From: Clostridioides difficile
GTDB taxonomy: Bacteria; Bacillota; Clostridia; Peptostreptococcales; Peptostreptococcaceae
NCBI GenBank assembly: GCA_012955965.1
Contig: JABBZI010000001.1
Span: forward strand, 227,281 to 291,280
Length of the DNA stretch: 64,000 nt
Direction of reading: 5' to 3'
The notes beneath the pieces are model-generated. The model searched no databases, was not told where the DNA came from, and was given only the letters and a program-made list of their open reading frames with translations. Shown here piece by piece: positions 17,581 through 25,724 of this stretch (positions are counted from its first letter, which is position 1; each line of letters opens with the position of its first letter). The position numbers and the translations under genes were made by a program.

Positions 17581-18582
17581 TTATAGAAGATTCTTCATAT
17601 TATCTTTATTAAACATTATTGAAACTTCTGTACCTTTTCCTACTTCTGATTTTATACTAACTTTATGCCCTAAATCATCACATACTTTTTTTACTAGATA
17701 GAGTCCCATACCTGTAGACTCCCCAAACTTACGACCATTTTCCCCTGTAAAAAACGGGTCAAATACTCTTTTTATATCTTTAGAAACAATACCAACTCCC
17801 TCGTCTATTATACTTAGAATCACATAATTATTATTTTCTTCAGACTTTATAGTTAAGTAGTTGCTATAACCTTTGGAGTATTTCACACCATTTGTAATCA
17901 ATTGGCTTATTATAAATTTCATCCATTTTATATCTGTATAAACATAAGTAAATTTGTCTATTTTTATCTTCGGAATAACTTCACTTTTTATAAACAATCT
18001 CTTTTCTTCATTTACAATACTAACTACAATTTCATTCAATCTAGCTTTTTCAACCACAAAATCTTTTTGGAAATTATCTGCCCTTGCAAAGTGCATCGCC
18101 ATATTTAAACCTTTATTTAATCTGTCTAGCTCTTCTCTTATATTTTCTGTTACTTCTTCTCCCTCATATTCTTGAAGTTGAAGACTTATAACTGATATTG
18201 GTGTTTTCATCTGGTGAATCCACTGGTTGATGAAAGTTAAATGCTCACTATGTACTTTTTTATGTTCTTGTATCATTGATTGATATAACTTATGTTGTTG
18301 TTTTAAAATAGCTGATATATTTCTTCCCAAGAAGGAATTCCCTAAATACAAGAATGATTCATCCAAAGATTTTATGCCTTTCTTGAACAGAGTATATACT
18401 TCTCTATGCTTATAGTACTTATATATTAAAAAACACACTAATATAAAAGAGCTAAACAAAAGAATATATAAACTCTCTCCAAAATTGATAAACTTCATAA
18501 GATTACAATAAATAATGGTCATAAATATCCCTATATAATATATAAAAATATAACCCTTACAATCTCTAAAAAATAATTTCAT
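17581..18582 (-). CDS. BceS-type intramembrane-sensing histidine kinase
   Basis: A 333-aa sensor kinase with two closely spaced N-terminal transmembrane helices (about 10-30 and 36-56) and almost no external loop, the hallmark of BceS-like kinases that sense through the transporter. The phospho-acceptor box is FINQWIHQMKTPISVIS, followed by the N box LITNGVKYS, G1 DEGVGI and G2 GMGLYLVKK. It starts 9 nt after its response regulator gene. Confidence 0.9.
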   Translation of the reverse strand: MKLFFRDCKGYIFIYYIGIFMTIIYCNLMKFINFGESLYILLFSSFILVCFLIYKYYKHREVYTLFKKGIKSLDESFLYLGNSFLGRNISAILKQQHKLYQSMIQEHKKVHSEHLTFINQWIHQMKTPISVISLQLQEYEGEEVTENIREELDRLNKGLNMAMHFARADNFQKDFVVEKARLNEIVVSIVNEEKRLFIKSEVIPKIKIDKFTYVYTDIKWMKFIISQLITNGVKYSKGYSNYLTIKSEENNNYVILSIIDEGVGIVSKDIKRVFDPFFTGENGRKFGESTGMGLYLVKKVCDDLGHKVSIKSEVGKGTEVSIMFNKDNMKNLL

Positions 18583-18591
18583 ATTTTCTCC

Positions 18592-19284
18592 TTACCAATT
18601 TTTATTTAATTTATATCCTAATCCTCGTACAGTCTGAATAGCATTATCTATACCTAATTCCTCAAATCTTTTTCTTATTCTGCTAACATTTACATTTAGA
18701 GTATTTTCTTCTACAAATTCAATATCGTCCCATATCTTTTCTAACAGATAATCTCTACTTACAACTTTTGGGTATTTTCTAATGAGACATTCAATCAATA
18801 TCCCTTCTTTCTTAGTAATAATTAGAACCTTTCCACCTAGTTCTAGTTCCAACCTTTCTGGATAAAACTTCAATCCATTTAATTCAACTATTCTTTCATC
18901 TATTTTAGGTGAATATTCACCATATACCCTTCTTATATGACTCTTTATCTTTGCCATTACTACATCATAATAAAAAGGTTTTGTTATATAATCATCTGCT
19001 CCACTTTCTAAAGCTCTAATCTGGTCTACATTTCCATCTCTAGCTGATATAAAAATTATAGGTAGATTGGACTGCTGTCTAATACATCTACACCAGTAAA
19101 AACCATCAAATTTAGGCAAATTTACATCTAATAACACTAAATCTGGCGTAAATGTTTCAAATGCAATCATTATATTGTCAAAGTTTTCTTCAACAATCAC
19201 TTCAAATCCATATTTTTCAATATAATCCTTAAGTAATGTACTTATTGATATATCATCTTCCACAATATATATTTTATAACTCAT
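18592..19284 (-). CDS. BceR-type response regulator (OmpR family)
   Basis: A 230-aa two-domain regulator. The receiver has the acidic pair DD near residue 10, the phosphorylated Asp in LVLLDVNLPKFDG (about 53) and the conserved Lys in YITKPF. A C-terminal OmpR winged helix follows (RDYLLEKIWDD, VNVSRIRKRFEE, VRGLGYKL). It is the first gene of the pair with the kinase and is expected to drive the uppP-bceAB genes. Confidence 0.9.
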   Translation of the reverse strand: MSYKIYIVEDDISISTLLKDYIEKYGFEVIVEENFDNIMIAFETFTPDLVLLDVNLPKFDGFYWCRCIRQQSNLPIIFISARDGNVDQIRALESGADDYITKPFYYDVVMAKIKSHIRRVYGEYSPKIDERIVELNGLKFYPERLELELGGKVLIITKKEGILIECLIRKYPKVVSRDYLLEKIWDDIEFVEENTLNVNVSRIRKRFEELGIDNAIQTVRGLGYKLNKNW

Positions 19285-19360
19285 AGGTTCCTCCCAATAT
19301 CTATTTTAAGATTAACTAACCCTACTAAAAATAAATATACTTATTAATATAAAATAGAAA

Positions 19361-19384
19361 AAGTTACCTTAATTAAGGTAACTT
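19361..19384 (-). terminator. Terminator of the ssu-like operon
   Basis: A perfect palindrome with arms AAGTTACCTTAA and TTAAGGTAACTT, followed on the minus strand by TTTCTATTTT. It lies about 45 nt past the substrate-binding protein stop codon and before the bceR start. Confidence 0.75.
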
Positions 19385-19429
19385 AAACTTTTATTATAGT
19401 TTCTATTTAATATTATTTTAGCACAATTT

Positions 19430-20389
19430 CTACTTAGTAGCGTATATTAATTCTTTTATATCTACTTTTTTCTCTTGTAATCCATTTTTTATTAAGAAAT
19501 TTTGTGTGTCTTCAAGTGAAGATATGTCTTTGTCTGTTATATCTAAACTAAAATCATACCAAGCATATAACTCTTTAGTTTCTTCAACACTTAAATCAAC
19601 CTCTTTAGCTACTTTTTCTATAGCTTCATCAAAATTATTATTTACATATTCTAAAGTTTCTTTTTCAACCTTCATAAATCTTTCAACTATCTCTGGATGT
19701 TTATTTGCAAAATCTGTACTAACAGCTGTTACTATTATACCATCTACTAAACCTTCACCATTTGCTACAAGTTTACTTCCAGACTTCATAGCTTTAAGAG
19801 CTGCTGGTCCAGCAATCAATGCAGCATCAACACTACCATCAGCAAGAGCTGCTGATGCTTCTGGAATACCCATGTTAATAAACTCTACATCATCCATACT
19901 TAATTCTTCTTTATCAAGAGCTGCAATTAATACTTGATGTAGTATAGTTCCCTTTGGTCCTGCTACCTTCTTACCAGCTAAATCTGCTGCTGATTTTATT
20001 GAACCATCGTTAGTTAAAATCATAAATCCTTTTGGTGACCTACTATAAGTATTTAGTATTTTTAATTCTACTCCGTTAGATGCAGCTATCAAAGCTGATG
20101 TACCACCTAGTGCATGTAAAAAGTCTATTTCTCCAGCAGCTAAGGCCTGTGTTTGTTCTGGTCCTGTAGTAATTTCGTGGAAATTAACTTTTATATTATC
20201 CTTTTTAAATTCCTTTCCAAATAAATCATCCTGTTTTTGAATTATAGAAGGAACATTTAATGGTGATTTTACATAAGTTAAATTTATTTCTGAAAGTTTT
20301 TCTACATCATCTTTTTTAGCACATCCAGCTAATGATGTTGTTACAAGTGTTAATATCGTTATACCTACCAATAGTTTTTTTAATTTCAT
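19430..20389 (-). CDS. SsuA/NMT1-like ABC transporter substrate-binding lipoprotein
   Basis: A 319-aa lipoprotein. The signal peptide ends in the lipobox LAGC (Cys near residue 23). The mature part is a periplasmic-binding type 2 fold with SsuA/TauA/NMT1 features (AGEIDFLHALGG, GKKVAGPKGTILHQVL, DGSVDAALIAGPAAL). Such proteins bind sulfonates, nitrate, pyrimidine precursors or other small anions; the ligand is not predictable. Last gene of a four-gene operon with its ATPase and permease. Confidence 0.85.
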   Translation of the reverse strand: MKLKKLLVGITILTLVTTSLAGCAKKDDVEKLSEINLTYVKSPLNVPSIIQKQDDLFGKEFKKDNIKVNFHEITTGPEQTQALAAGEIDFLHALGGTSALIAASNGVELKILNTYSRSPKGFMILTNDGSIKSAADLAGKKVAGPKGTILHQVLIAALDKEELSMDDVEFINMGIPEASAALADGSVDAALIAGPAALKAMKSGSKLVANGEGLVDGIIVTAVSTDFANKHPEIVERFMKVEKETLEYVNNNFDEAIEKVAKEVDLSVEETKELYAWYDFSLDITDKDISSLEDTQNFLIKNGLQEKKVDIKELIYATK

Positions 20390-20421
20390 TTATTTTGCTC
20401 CTTAAAATATTATTAATTTCT

Positions 20422-21300
20422 TTAAATGCCTTTATTTGATTTCATTGTCATTAAAATATCTTTTTTTAATTTAATATAATATTCTGAAGTCAAATCTCTA
20501 TTATAATCATCTTCTATATTAAATTCTTTTATTTTTCTTTTGTCTGTAAAAACAACTATTTTTTTGCCTATCTTTAATGCTTCATCGATATCATGAGTTA
20601 CAAATATTACACCTTTATTAGTTGATTTATGTATTCTTATAACTTCGTTTTGCATATCAATCCTTGTAAAATAATCTAATGCCGAAAAAGGCTCGTCCAT
20701 AAACAACATATCTGGATTGAAAGAAAGAGCTCTGGCTATACTCACTCTCTGTGCCATACCTCCTGATAACTCATTTGGATAAGAGTTTTTAAATTTCTGT
20801 AAGTTCATCATCTTAAGATATTTTTCTACATCAATATAATTTTTCTTATTAGGTCTATTAGGGTTATTTAAATTATCATTAGTTTCTAAATCTATGGAAT
20901 CATCACTTGTACTTTTATTAGCAATACTTTTCTGATGTTTAAATTTGCCAAGTACTTTACTTGAAATGGTGTTTTTTCTTTGGTTATGAAAAGCTATATT
21001 TTCACTTACATTTAACCAAGGCATCAATCTACTCTCTTGAAATACAAATCCTACATTAGGTTTATGCTCCTTATTATCTTTAATAAATCTAATCTCGCCA
21101 CCATTTATATTTTCAAGAGATGCAATTGCTCTAAGTAATGTGGTCTTTCCACATCCACTTTCACCTAAAATTACAGTTATATGATTTTTATCTATATTTA
21201 AAGAAATATCACTAAGAACTATGTGCTCTTTATTGTCAACTTCATAACTTTTAGATAGATTTCTGATTATATAACCAGAATCACATACTAAATTATTCAT
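20422..21300 (-). CDS. SsuB-like ABC transporter ATPase with an insertion
   Basis: Motifs of an SsuB/TauB ATPase are present: Walker A GESGCGKTTLL, Q-loop FVFQESRLMPW, signature LSGGMAQRVSIARAL, Walker B MLFMDEPFSALD and FVTHDIDEAL. Between the Q-loop and signature lies an extra hydrophilic stretch of about 45 residues (roughly 112-155, rich in Asn, Asp, Lys and Ser) that standard SsuB proteins lack, raising the length to 292 aa. Its start overlaps the permease end by 8 nt. Confidence 0.85.
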   Translation of the reverse strand: MNNLVCDSGYIIRNLSKSYEVDNKEHIVLSDISLNIDKNHITVILGESGCGKTTLLRAIASLENINGGEIRFIKDNKEHKPNVGFVFQESRLMPWLNVSENIAFHNQRKNTISSKVLGKFKHQKSIANKSTSDDSIDLETNDNLNNPNRPNKKNYIDVEKYLKMMNLQKFKNSYPNELSGGMAQRVSIARALSFNPDMLFMDEPFSALDYFTRIDMQNEVIRIHKSTNKGVIFVTHDIDEALKIGKKIVVFTDKRKIKEFNIEDDYNRDLTSEYYIKLKKDILMTMKSNKGI

Positions 21301-22075
21301 ATGCTTCCACCATCTTTCCCTTGCTTACCTTTTTAACAATAATTGAAAATACATAATCCGTAATTATTCCTAAAAGTCCAATTACGATTATACCTACAAT
21401 GACAACATCTGTCCTAGACATTTCCTTTCCATCAGATATCAAGTAACCAAGACCTGATGAAGCTGCTACAAGCTCTGCTCCAATAATAGCTCTAAAACTA
21501 TATCCAAGAGCCAACTTTAGTCCAACTGCAATATCAAGAATGGCATTAGGTATAATTATTTTAAATATTATCTGAAGTTTTGAAAACTCAAATACTCTAC
21601 CTACTTCAATCAGTTTTGAGTCGCAATTCCTAATCCCCTTCAATGTGCTTGTAAAGATTGGAAAAAAAGAAGCCAAAACTATAATTATAATTTTTGATTC
21701 TTCTCCTATACCAAACCATAGTATAAGCATTGGTATTAAAGCAAGTGGAGGTGTATTTCTTAAAAAATTTATTAGTGATTTAAAATATTCATATACTCCA
21801 CTATAAATTCCAAAGAATATTCCTAAAGGTACACCTATCGCAGTACTTATTGCAAATCCTATCAAAACTCTTTTCATACTTGCATATACATTAATAAATA
21901 TTGAACCATCACTTATCATGTTTAAAAATGTACTATACACCTTTTCAGGTGATGGTAATATATAATCACTCCAAATACCAAGATAATTAGTAATTTTCCA
22001 TAATAAAAGAATTATAAAAAATATCAAAACACTTTTTACTAGACTTAAAAACTTATTATTAAATTTATTGACCAT
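21293..22075 (-). CDS. SsuC-like ABC transporter permease
   Basis: A 260-aa inner-membrane permease with six hydrophobic segments and the EAA-type loop FRAIIGAELVAASSGLGYLISDG that contacts the ATPase. It is typical of the sulfonate/nitrate/taurine group (binding-protein-dependent transport). It starts immediately after the stop of the cysteine-rich gene and overlaps the ATPase gene, so all four are one transcript. Confidence 0.88.
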   Translation of the reverse strand: MVNKFNNKFLSLVKSVLIFFIILLLWKITNYLGIWSDYILPSPEKVYSTFLNMISDGSIFINVYASMKRVLIGFAISTAIGVPLGIFFGIYSGVYEYFKSLINFLRNTPPLALIPMLILWFGIGEESKIIIIVLASFFPIFTSTLKGIRNCDSKLIEVGRVFEFSKLQIIFKIIIPNAILDIAVGLKLALGYSFRAIIGAELVAASSGLGYLISDGKEMSRTDVVIVGIIVIGLLGIITDYVFSIIVKKVSKGKMVEAYE

Positions 22076-22705
22076 TTACAAACCATCTCCATTATTACAT
22101 CCATCTTTACAATAAAACATTTCTACTATATCATACTTATCTTCAGAATTATTTCTTATATTTTGTATTTCACTTAAGATTTCTTCTTCACTTGATACTT
22201 CAAGAACTTTTTCAAAAGAATCTTTGAAATATCCTAATGGAATTGGAGATTCGTCTATCTTTCCAAGTGATTTTATACCTTCTTTTTCAGCAAATTCTTT
22301 CCATGTATAAAATATAGCATTACTCTTATCCTTAAATTTTTCACTTGCAAAATCCCTTAATTGTGTACATGGACAGGTTACTATCAACATATCCTCTTCA
22401 CTTTTGATATATTTATCATATAAAACCCTACAAGTTCTTACCAATATTGGTTCTATCATAGGTACCTCAAAACTATCTATCAAATTATTTCTTTTTAAAA
22501 GATTTATACTTTCTGGACATCTGCAATCTAACATTGTATTTTCAGTCTTTTTTGCATACTCTTTGTACTGCTTCTTTACATATTCCAATTGTGGCTCACA
22601 TTCTGCCATTATGTACCCCTTTTTTATCAAATTTTCTTTGACAAGTTGAAACTTTTCCCCATACATTCTTTCTGCCACTGGATTTATTAGAAGATATTTA
22701 TTCAT
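22076..22705 (-). CDS. Cysteine-rich protein of unknown function heading the ssu-like operon
   Basis: I do not recognise a family. The 209-aa protein has no signal peptide or membrane segment. It carries several paired cysteines: DCRCPES (about 61), RTCRVLY (about 90), VTCPCTQL (about 110) and YCKDGC near the C-terminus. These suggest a metal or iron-sulfur site, and the pattern vaguely recalls hydrogenase-like proteins. As first gene of the operon, one nt from the permease, it probably acts on the imported compound or senses it. GGAGGAG precedes its ATG. Confidence 0.6.
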   Translation of the reverse strand: MNKYLLINPVAERMYGEKFQLVKENLIKKGYIMAECEPQLEYVKKQYKEYAKKTENTMLDCRCPESINLLKRNNLIDSFEVPMIEPILVRTCRVLYDKYIKSEEDMLIVTCPCTQLRDFASEKFKDKSNAIFYTWKEFAEKEGIKSLGKIDESPIPLGYFKDSFEKVLEVSSEEEILSEIQNIRNNSEDKYDIVEMFYCKDGCNNGDGL

Positions 22706-22748
22706 AGCTCCTCCTATTATTTAATATTGAATATTATTATCAATTACT

Positions 22749-22777
22749 AGTTTAAATGAGCACTTAAATTTTGTCAA
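22749..22777 (-). promoter_or_regulatory. Promoter of the cysteine-rich/ssu-like operon
   Basis: On the minus strand TTGACA (22772-22777), 17 nt, TAAACT (22749-22754), about 45 nt before the first start codon. The rest of 22778-23032 is AT-rich (over 80 percent by eye) with nothing else recognisable. Confidence 0.65.
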
Positions 22778-23032
22778 TATATTAAATTTTTCTTAATAAA
22801 ATAATCTTTATCTACATTTTTTTGCTATTTAAATTAAAATATTAAATAGTATATTCAATTTATTTTAAATAATAATATACACATATTGCTAGTAACCTAT
22901 TTATATAATAATCTATAAATATTATATAATGATATGTACATAATTAGTATTAATATTTGATAATAACATCAATAAAAGTAGAAATATTTGGAAGTATTAT
23001 AAGAAATTAAATCGAATATTGAAACTAAAATA

Positions 23033-23064
23033 AAAAGGTGAAGTCTAAACAGACTTCACCTTTT
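23033..23064 (-). terminator. Terminator after the WYL/YafY regulator
   Basis: Arms AAAAGGTGAAGTCT and AGACTTCACCTTTT around a 4-nt loop form a 14-bp stem, followed on the minus strand by TATTTTAG. It is a strong intrinsic terminator 8 nt past the stop codon. Confidence 0.85.
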
Positions 23065-23071
23065 ACAATCT

Positions 23072-23971
23072 TTATAAATATTTCATTTTAACATCATCTA
23101 TAATTTGCAAAATTTTATTTCTAATATCTATTGGTTCCAATACTTCAATGTTGTTTCCAAAAGAAAGTATATATCCATAAATCCAATCATTTTTTGGATA
23201 CTTTACTGTTACAACAAAATCTCCATCATTATCATGCAATATATTATCAATATCAAATTCATCATACACTCTATAGCCTACATTTTTAGAAATTTTCAAC
23301 TTTAAAGTAACACTTTCATTCTCATATTCTTTTATCTCTCCAACTTCAATTGGTATACTCCTTATAAATGTCTGTTCACAAACACATATATTTCTCATCC
23401 TTACAATCTTAAAAATTCTATAATCACTTTTTCGACGACAATAAGCTTTGATATACCAAGACTTCTCTTTAAACCAAAGCATAAGTGGTTCCACACAACG
23501 CTTTGTTACTTTTCCATAAGTATTTATATACTCAAAAGTTATAATATTGCAATCTAAAATGGCCGATTTTATTTTTATAAATTTATCTTTCTCTATATCA
23601 TTGCTACCCCAATGAGAAAAATCTACAGTTATCCAGTTTATATCTGGCTTACAAAATAAAGGTCTAAGTTTTGATAAAGTTGAATCAATTTCTGGATATT
23701 TAATCATATTTAAACTTTCTAATGATGCTAGAATTTCTTTCTGCTCTTTCTCAGATAAAATGGACTTATCAAAAGTAAAATTATCCAAAATACCTATACC
23801 CCCATTTCTACCTTTGTCAGTATAAATTGGAATACCAGAAGCTGACAGTATTTCAACGTCTCTACAAATAGTTCTCCTAGATACTTCAAAGTGTTCAGCT
23901 AATTCTGTTGCAGTTACTTTTTTCTTATCTAAAAGGATATAAATAATTTCAAACAATCTATTACTTTTCAT
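23072..23971 (-). CDS. YafY-like HTH-WYL transcriptional regulator
   Basis: A 299-aa regulator with an N-terminal HTH_11 domain (ATELAEHFEVSRRTICRDVEIL) and a WYL domain (ITFEYINTYGKVTKRCVEPLMLWFKEKSWYIKAYC). It follows the GyrI-like gene by 63 nt on the same strand, a frequent pairing in which the regulator controls its neighbour. The ligand is unknown. Confidence 0.85.
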   Translation of the reverse strand: MKSNRLFEIIYILLDKKKVTATELAEHFEVSRRTICRDVEILSASGIPIYTDKGRNGGIGILDNFTFDKSILSEKEQKEILASLESLNMIKYPEIDSTLSKLRPLFCKPDINWITVDFSHWGSNDIEKDKFIKIKSAILDCNIITFEYINTYGKVTKRCVEPLMLWFKEKSWYIKAYCRRKSDYRIFKIVRMRNICVCEQTFIRSIPIEVGEIKEYENESVTLKLKISKNVGYRVYDEFDIDNILHDNDGDFVVTVKYPKNDWIYGYILSFGNNIEVLEPIDIRNKILQIIDDVKMKYL

Positions 23972-24034
23972 ATAATCACCTCATTACTTTATTATAGTAT
24001 AACAATAAAGCAATATAATACCACAATATAACAC

Positions 24035-24661
24035 TTATATTTCTCTTTGTACCTCAAAACGCAAAACAGTTTTTAATGAATCAGGTGATACTTTTCTAGT
24101 ATCACTTATGTAAATTTCACGATGTATATTAGATTTTCTTACAAGATTATTTCTTTTACAAAATTCACTCATAATATCAAAACTTTTTGGTTCATTATCA
24201 TATGAACCTACATGAAGCATTTGGACGCACAATCCTTCATTCATAGACTCAAACCTAACTTTTTCAAGAAGATTATGTGGCTTCTTCTTTTTTACTATAT
24301 CGATAGCTTTATCCAACAAGTCCTGTGTAACAAAATCTGGCTGACGTATCATCATAGTATAAATTAAATCTTCTTTAATAAGTATATCTGAACATTTGCT
24401 TTTTTCTCCTTTATCCCATATAGCTTCTAAGGGAAAAACAGTATAATCAAAATATCCTTCTGGCACAATTCCCTTCTTAGGCATAGTTTTTATTGCATAT
24501 GCCAAAGAATAAAGCACTCCTATTGCTTCAGTAAATTCTTTATCATTTGGGTCTCCACCACCTCTTAACATGATAAATTTTTGCTCTGGTACTTCAACCA
24601 CTATAGGATTCTCTTTAGGTAAGTATAGTTCTTTGTCTTTTTTTCTCCATTCATATTTCAT
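24035..24661 (-). CDS. GyrI-like small-molecule-binding domain protein
   Basis: A 208-aa cytoplasmic protein matching the stand-alone GyrI-like group: KFIMLRGGGDPNDKEFTEAIGVLYSLAYAIK, then FPLEAIWD. These SOUL/GyrI-like folds bind small ligands or hydrolyse cyclopropanoids; they accompany drug-responsive regulators. It is preceded by GGAGGTA and followed by a WYL regulator gene. The specific role is unknown. Confidence 0.75.
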   Translation of the reverse strand: MKYEWRKKDKELYLPKENPIVVEVPEQKFIMLRGGGDPNDKEFTEAIGVLYSLAYAIKTMPKKGIVPEGYFDYTVFPLEAIWDKGEKSKCSDILIKEDLIYTMMIRQPDFVTQDLLDKAIDIVKKKKPHNLLEKVRFESMNEGLCVQMLHVGSYDNEPKSFDIMSEFCKRNNLVRKSNIHREIYISDTRKVSPDSLKTVLRFEVQREI

Positions 24662-24740
24662 AAAAAATACCTCCGTATATATATTTTATACATTGATATT
24701 ATCATGGTAAAAGTGACAACAGTATGTCACAATTTATACA

Positions 24741-25712
24741 TTATATTATAAAATCTTCATCTTCTAATTCCTCATATACTCCTTTTTGGTATCCATTCCC
24801 CTTCGTTGAAAAGAAATCATGTGTTTTAGTTTCCGTACTAAGACCATTCAATACAATTGGATTGATAGCATCTACAGTATATAATTTATCAAATCCTAGA
24901 TTTTCTAAAGCCCTATTTGCATTGTATTTTAAAAAGTTTACGACCTCTTTCTCAAGTCCACTTTCTTTATATATAACATTTGTATATTCTATTTCATTAT
25001 CCATGAGGCTGTTAAGTATAGAGTACATATTCTCTTCTAATTTATTTTTCTCAATTTCATCAAATTCGTCGTATATTTCTTGTGCAAGCAATCCTATATA
25101 CTTACCATGCAAAGACTCATCTCTAAGAATAAGTGATATTATTTCTCCACTAGCAACCATCTTTCCTTGACCAGATAAATACAATGGATAAAAGAACCCT
25201 GAATAAAATAAGAAACTCTCCAAAAATACGCTTGTAACCATTGATAAATACAAGCCTTTTTGATTTGTAGTATTCTCATATTGAGCTAAAACTAAATCAG
25301 CCTTTTTTTGTAAAGTTGGTTCTGTTTCTATCCACTCAAACAACTCATCTATTTCCGAATTAGAAAGTAAAGTCATAAATATAGAGGAATAGCTTTTGGC
25401 ATGTATTTCTTCCATAGTCCCCATAAAAGATAAGACAGCCTTTCTTTGCAGATTTTCTGTTAAACTCATCATTGATGGTATTCCATTATTCCCTTGTTTT
25501 GTATCCAATAATGTTAAACCACCCAATACTTTTTTATATAATTCCTTTTCCTTATCACTTAGTTCATTCCATACCTTGATATCCTTAGAAACAGATATTT
25601 CTTCAGGCAGCCAAAATTGTTTTACATTTTGTTCCCAAAAAGCCTGTGTAAATCCATCTTCTTCTCTATTCCAGTTAACTGCATTATGTATTTTATGTAA
25701 ATTAAATGTCAT
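24741..25712 (-). CDS. nrdF: Class Ib ribonucleotide reductase beta subunit
   Basis: NrdF houses the dimetal-tyrosyl radical that starts ribonucleotide reduction. Metal ligands and radical site are visible: LLDTKQGNNG (Asp), MEEIHAKSYS (Glu, His and Tyr), and later DESLHGKY. The 323-aa length and sequence fit class Ib. It ends in acidic DEDFII, the tail that docks on NrdE. It follows nrdE by 12 nt. No nrdI or nrdH lies beside it in this window. Confidence 0.93.
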   Translation of the reverse strand: MTFNLHKIHNAVNWNREEDGFTQAFWEQNVKQFWLPEEISVSKDIKVWNELSDKEKELYKKVLGGLTLLDTKQGNNGIPSMMSLTENLQRKAVLSFMGTMEEIHAKSYSSIFMTLLSNSEIDELFEWIETEPTLQKKADLVLAQYENTTNQKGLYLSMVTSVFLESFLFYSGFFYPLYLSGQGKMVASGEIISLILRDESLHGKYIGLLAQEIYDEFDEIEKNKLEENMYSILNSLMDNEIEYTNVIYKESGLEKEVVNFLKYNANRALENLGFDKLYTVDAINPIVLNGLSTETKTHDFFSTKGNGYQKGVYEELEDEDFII

Positions 25713-25724
25713 ATATTTCTCTCC

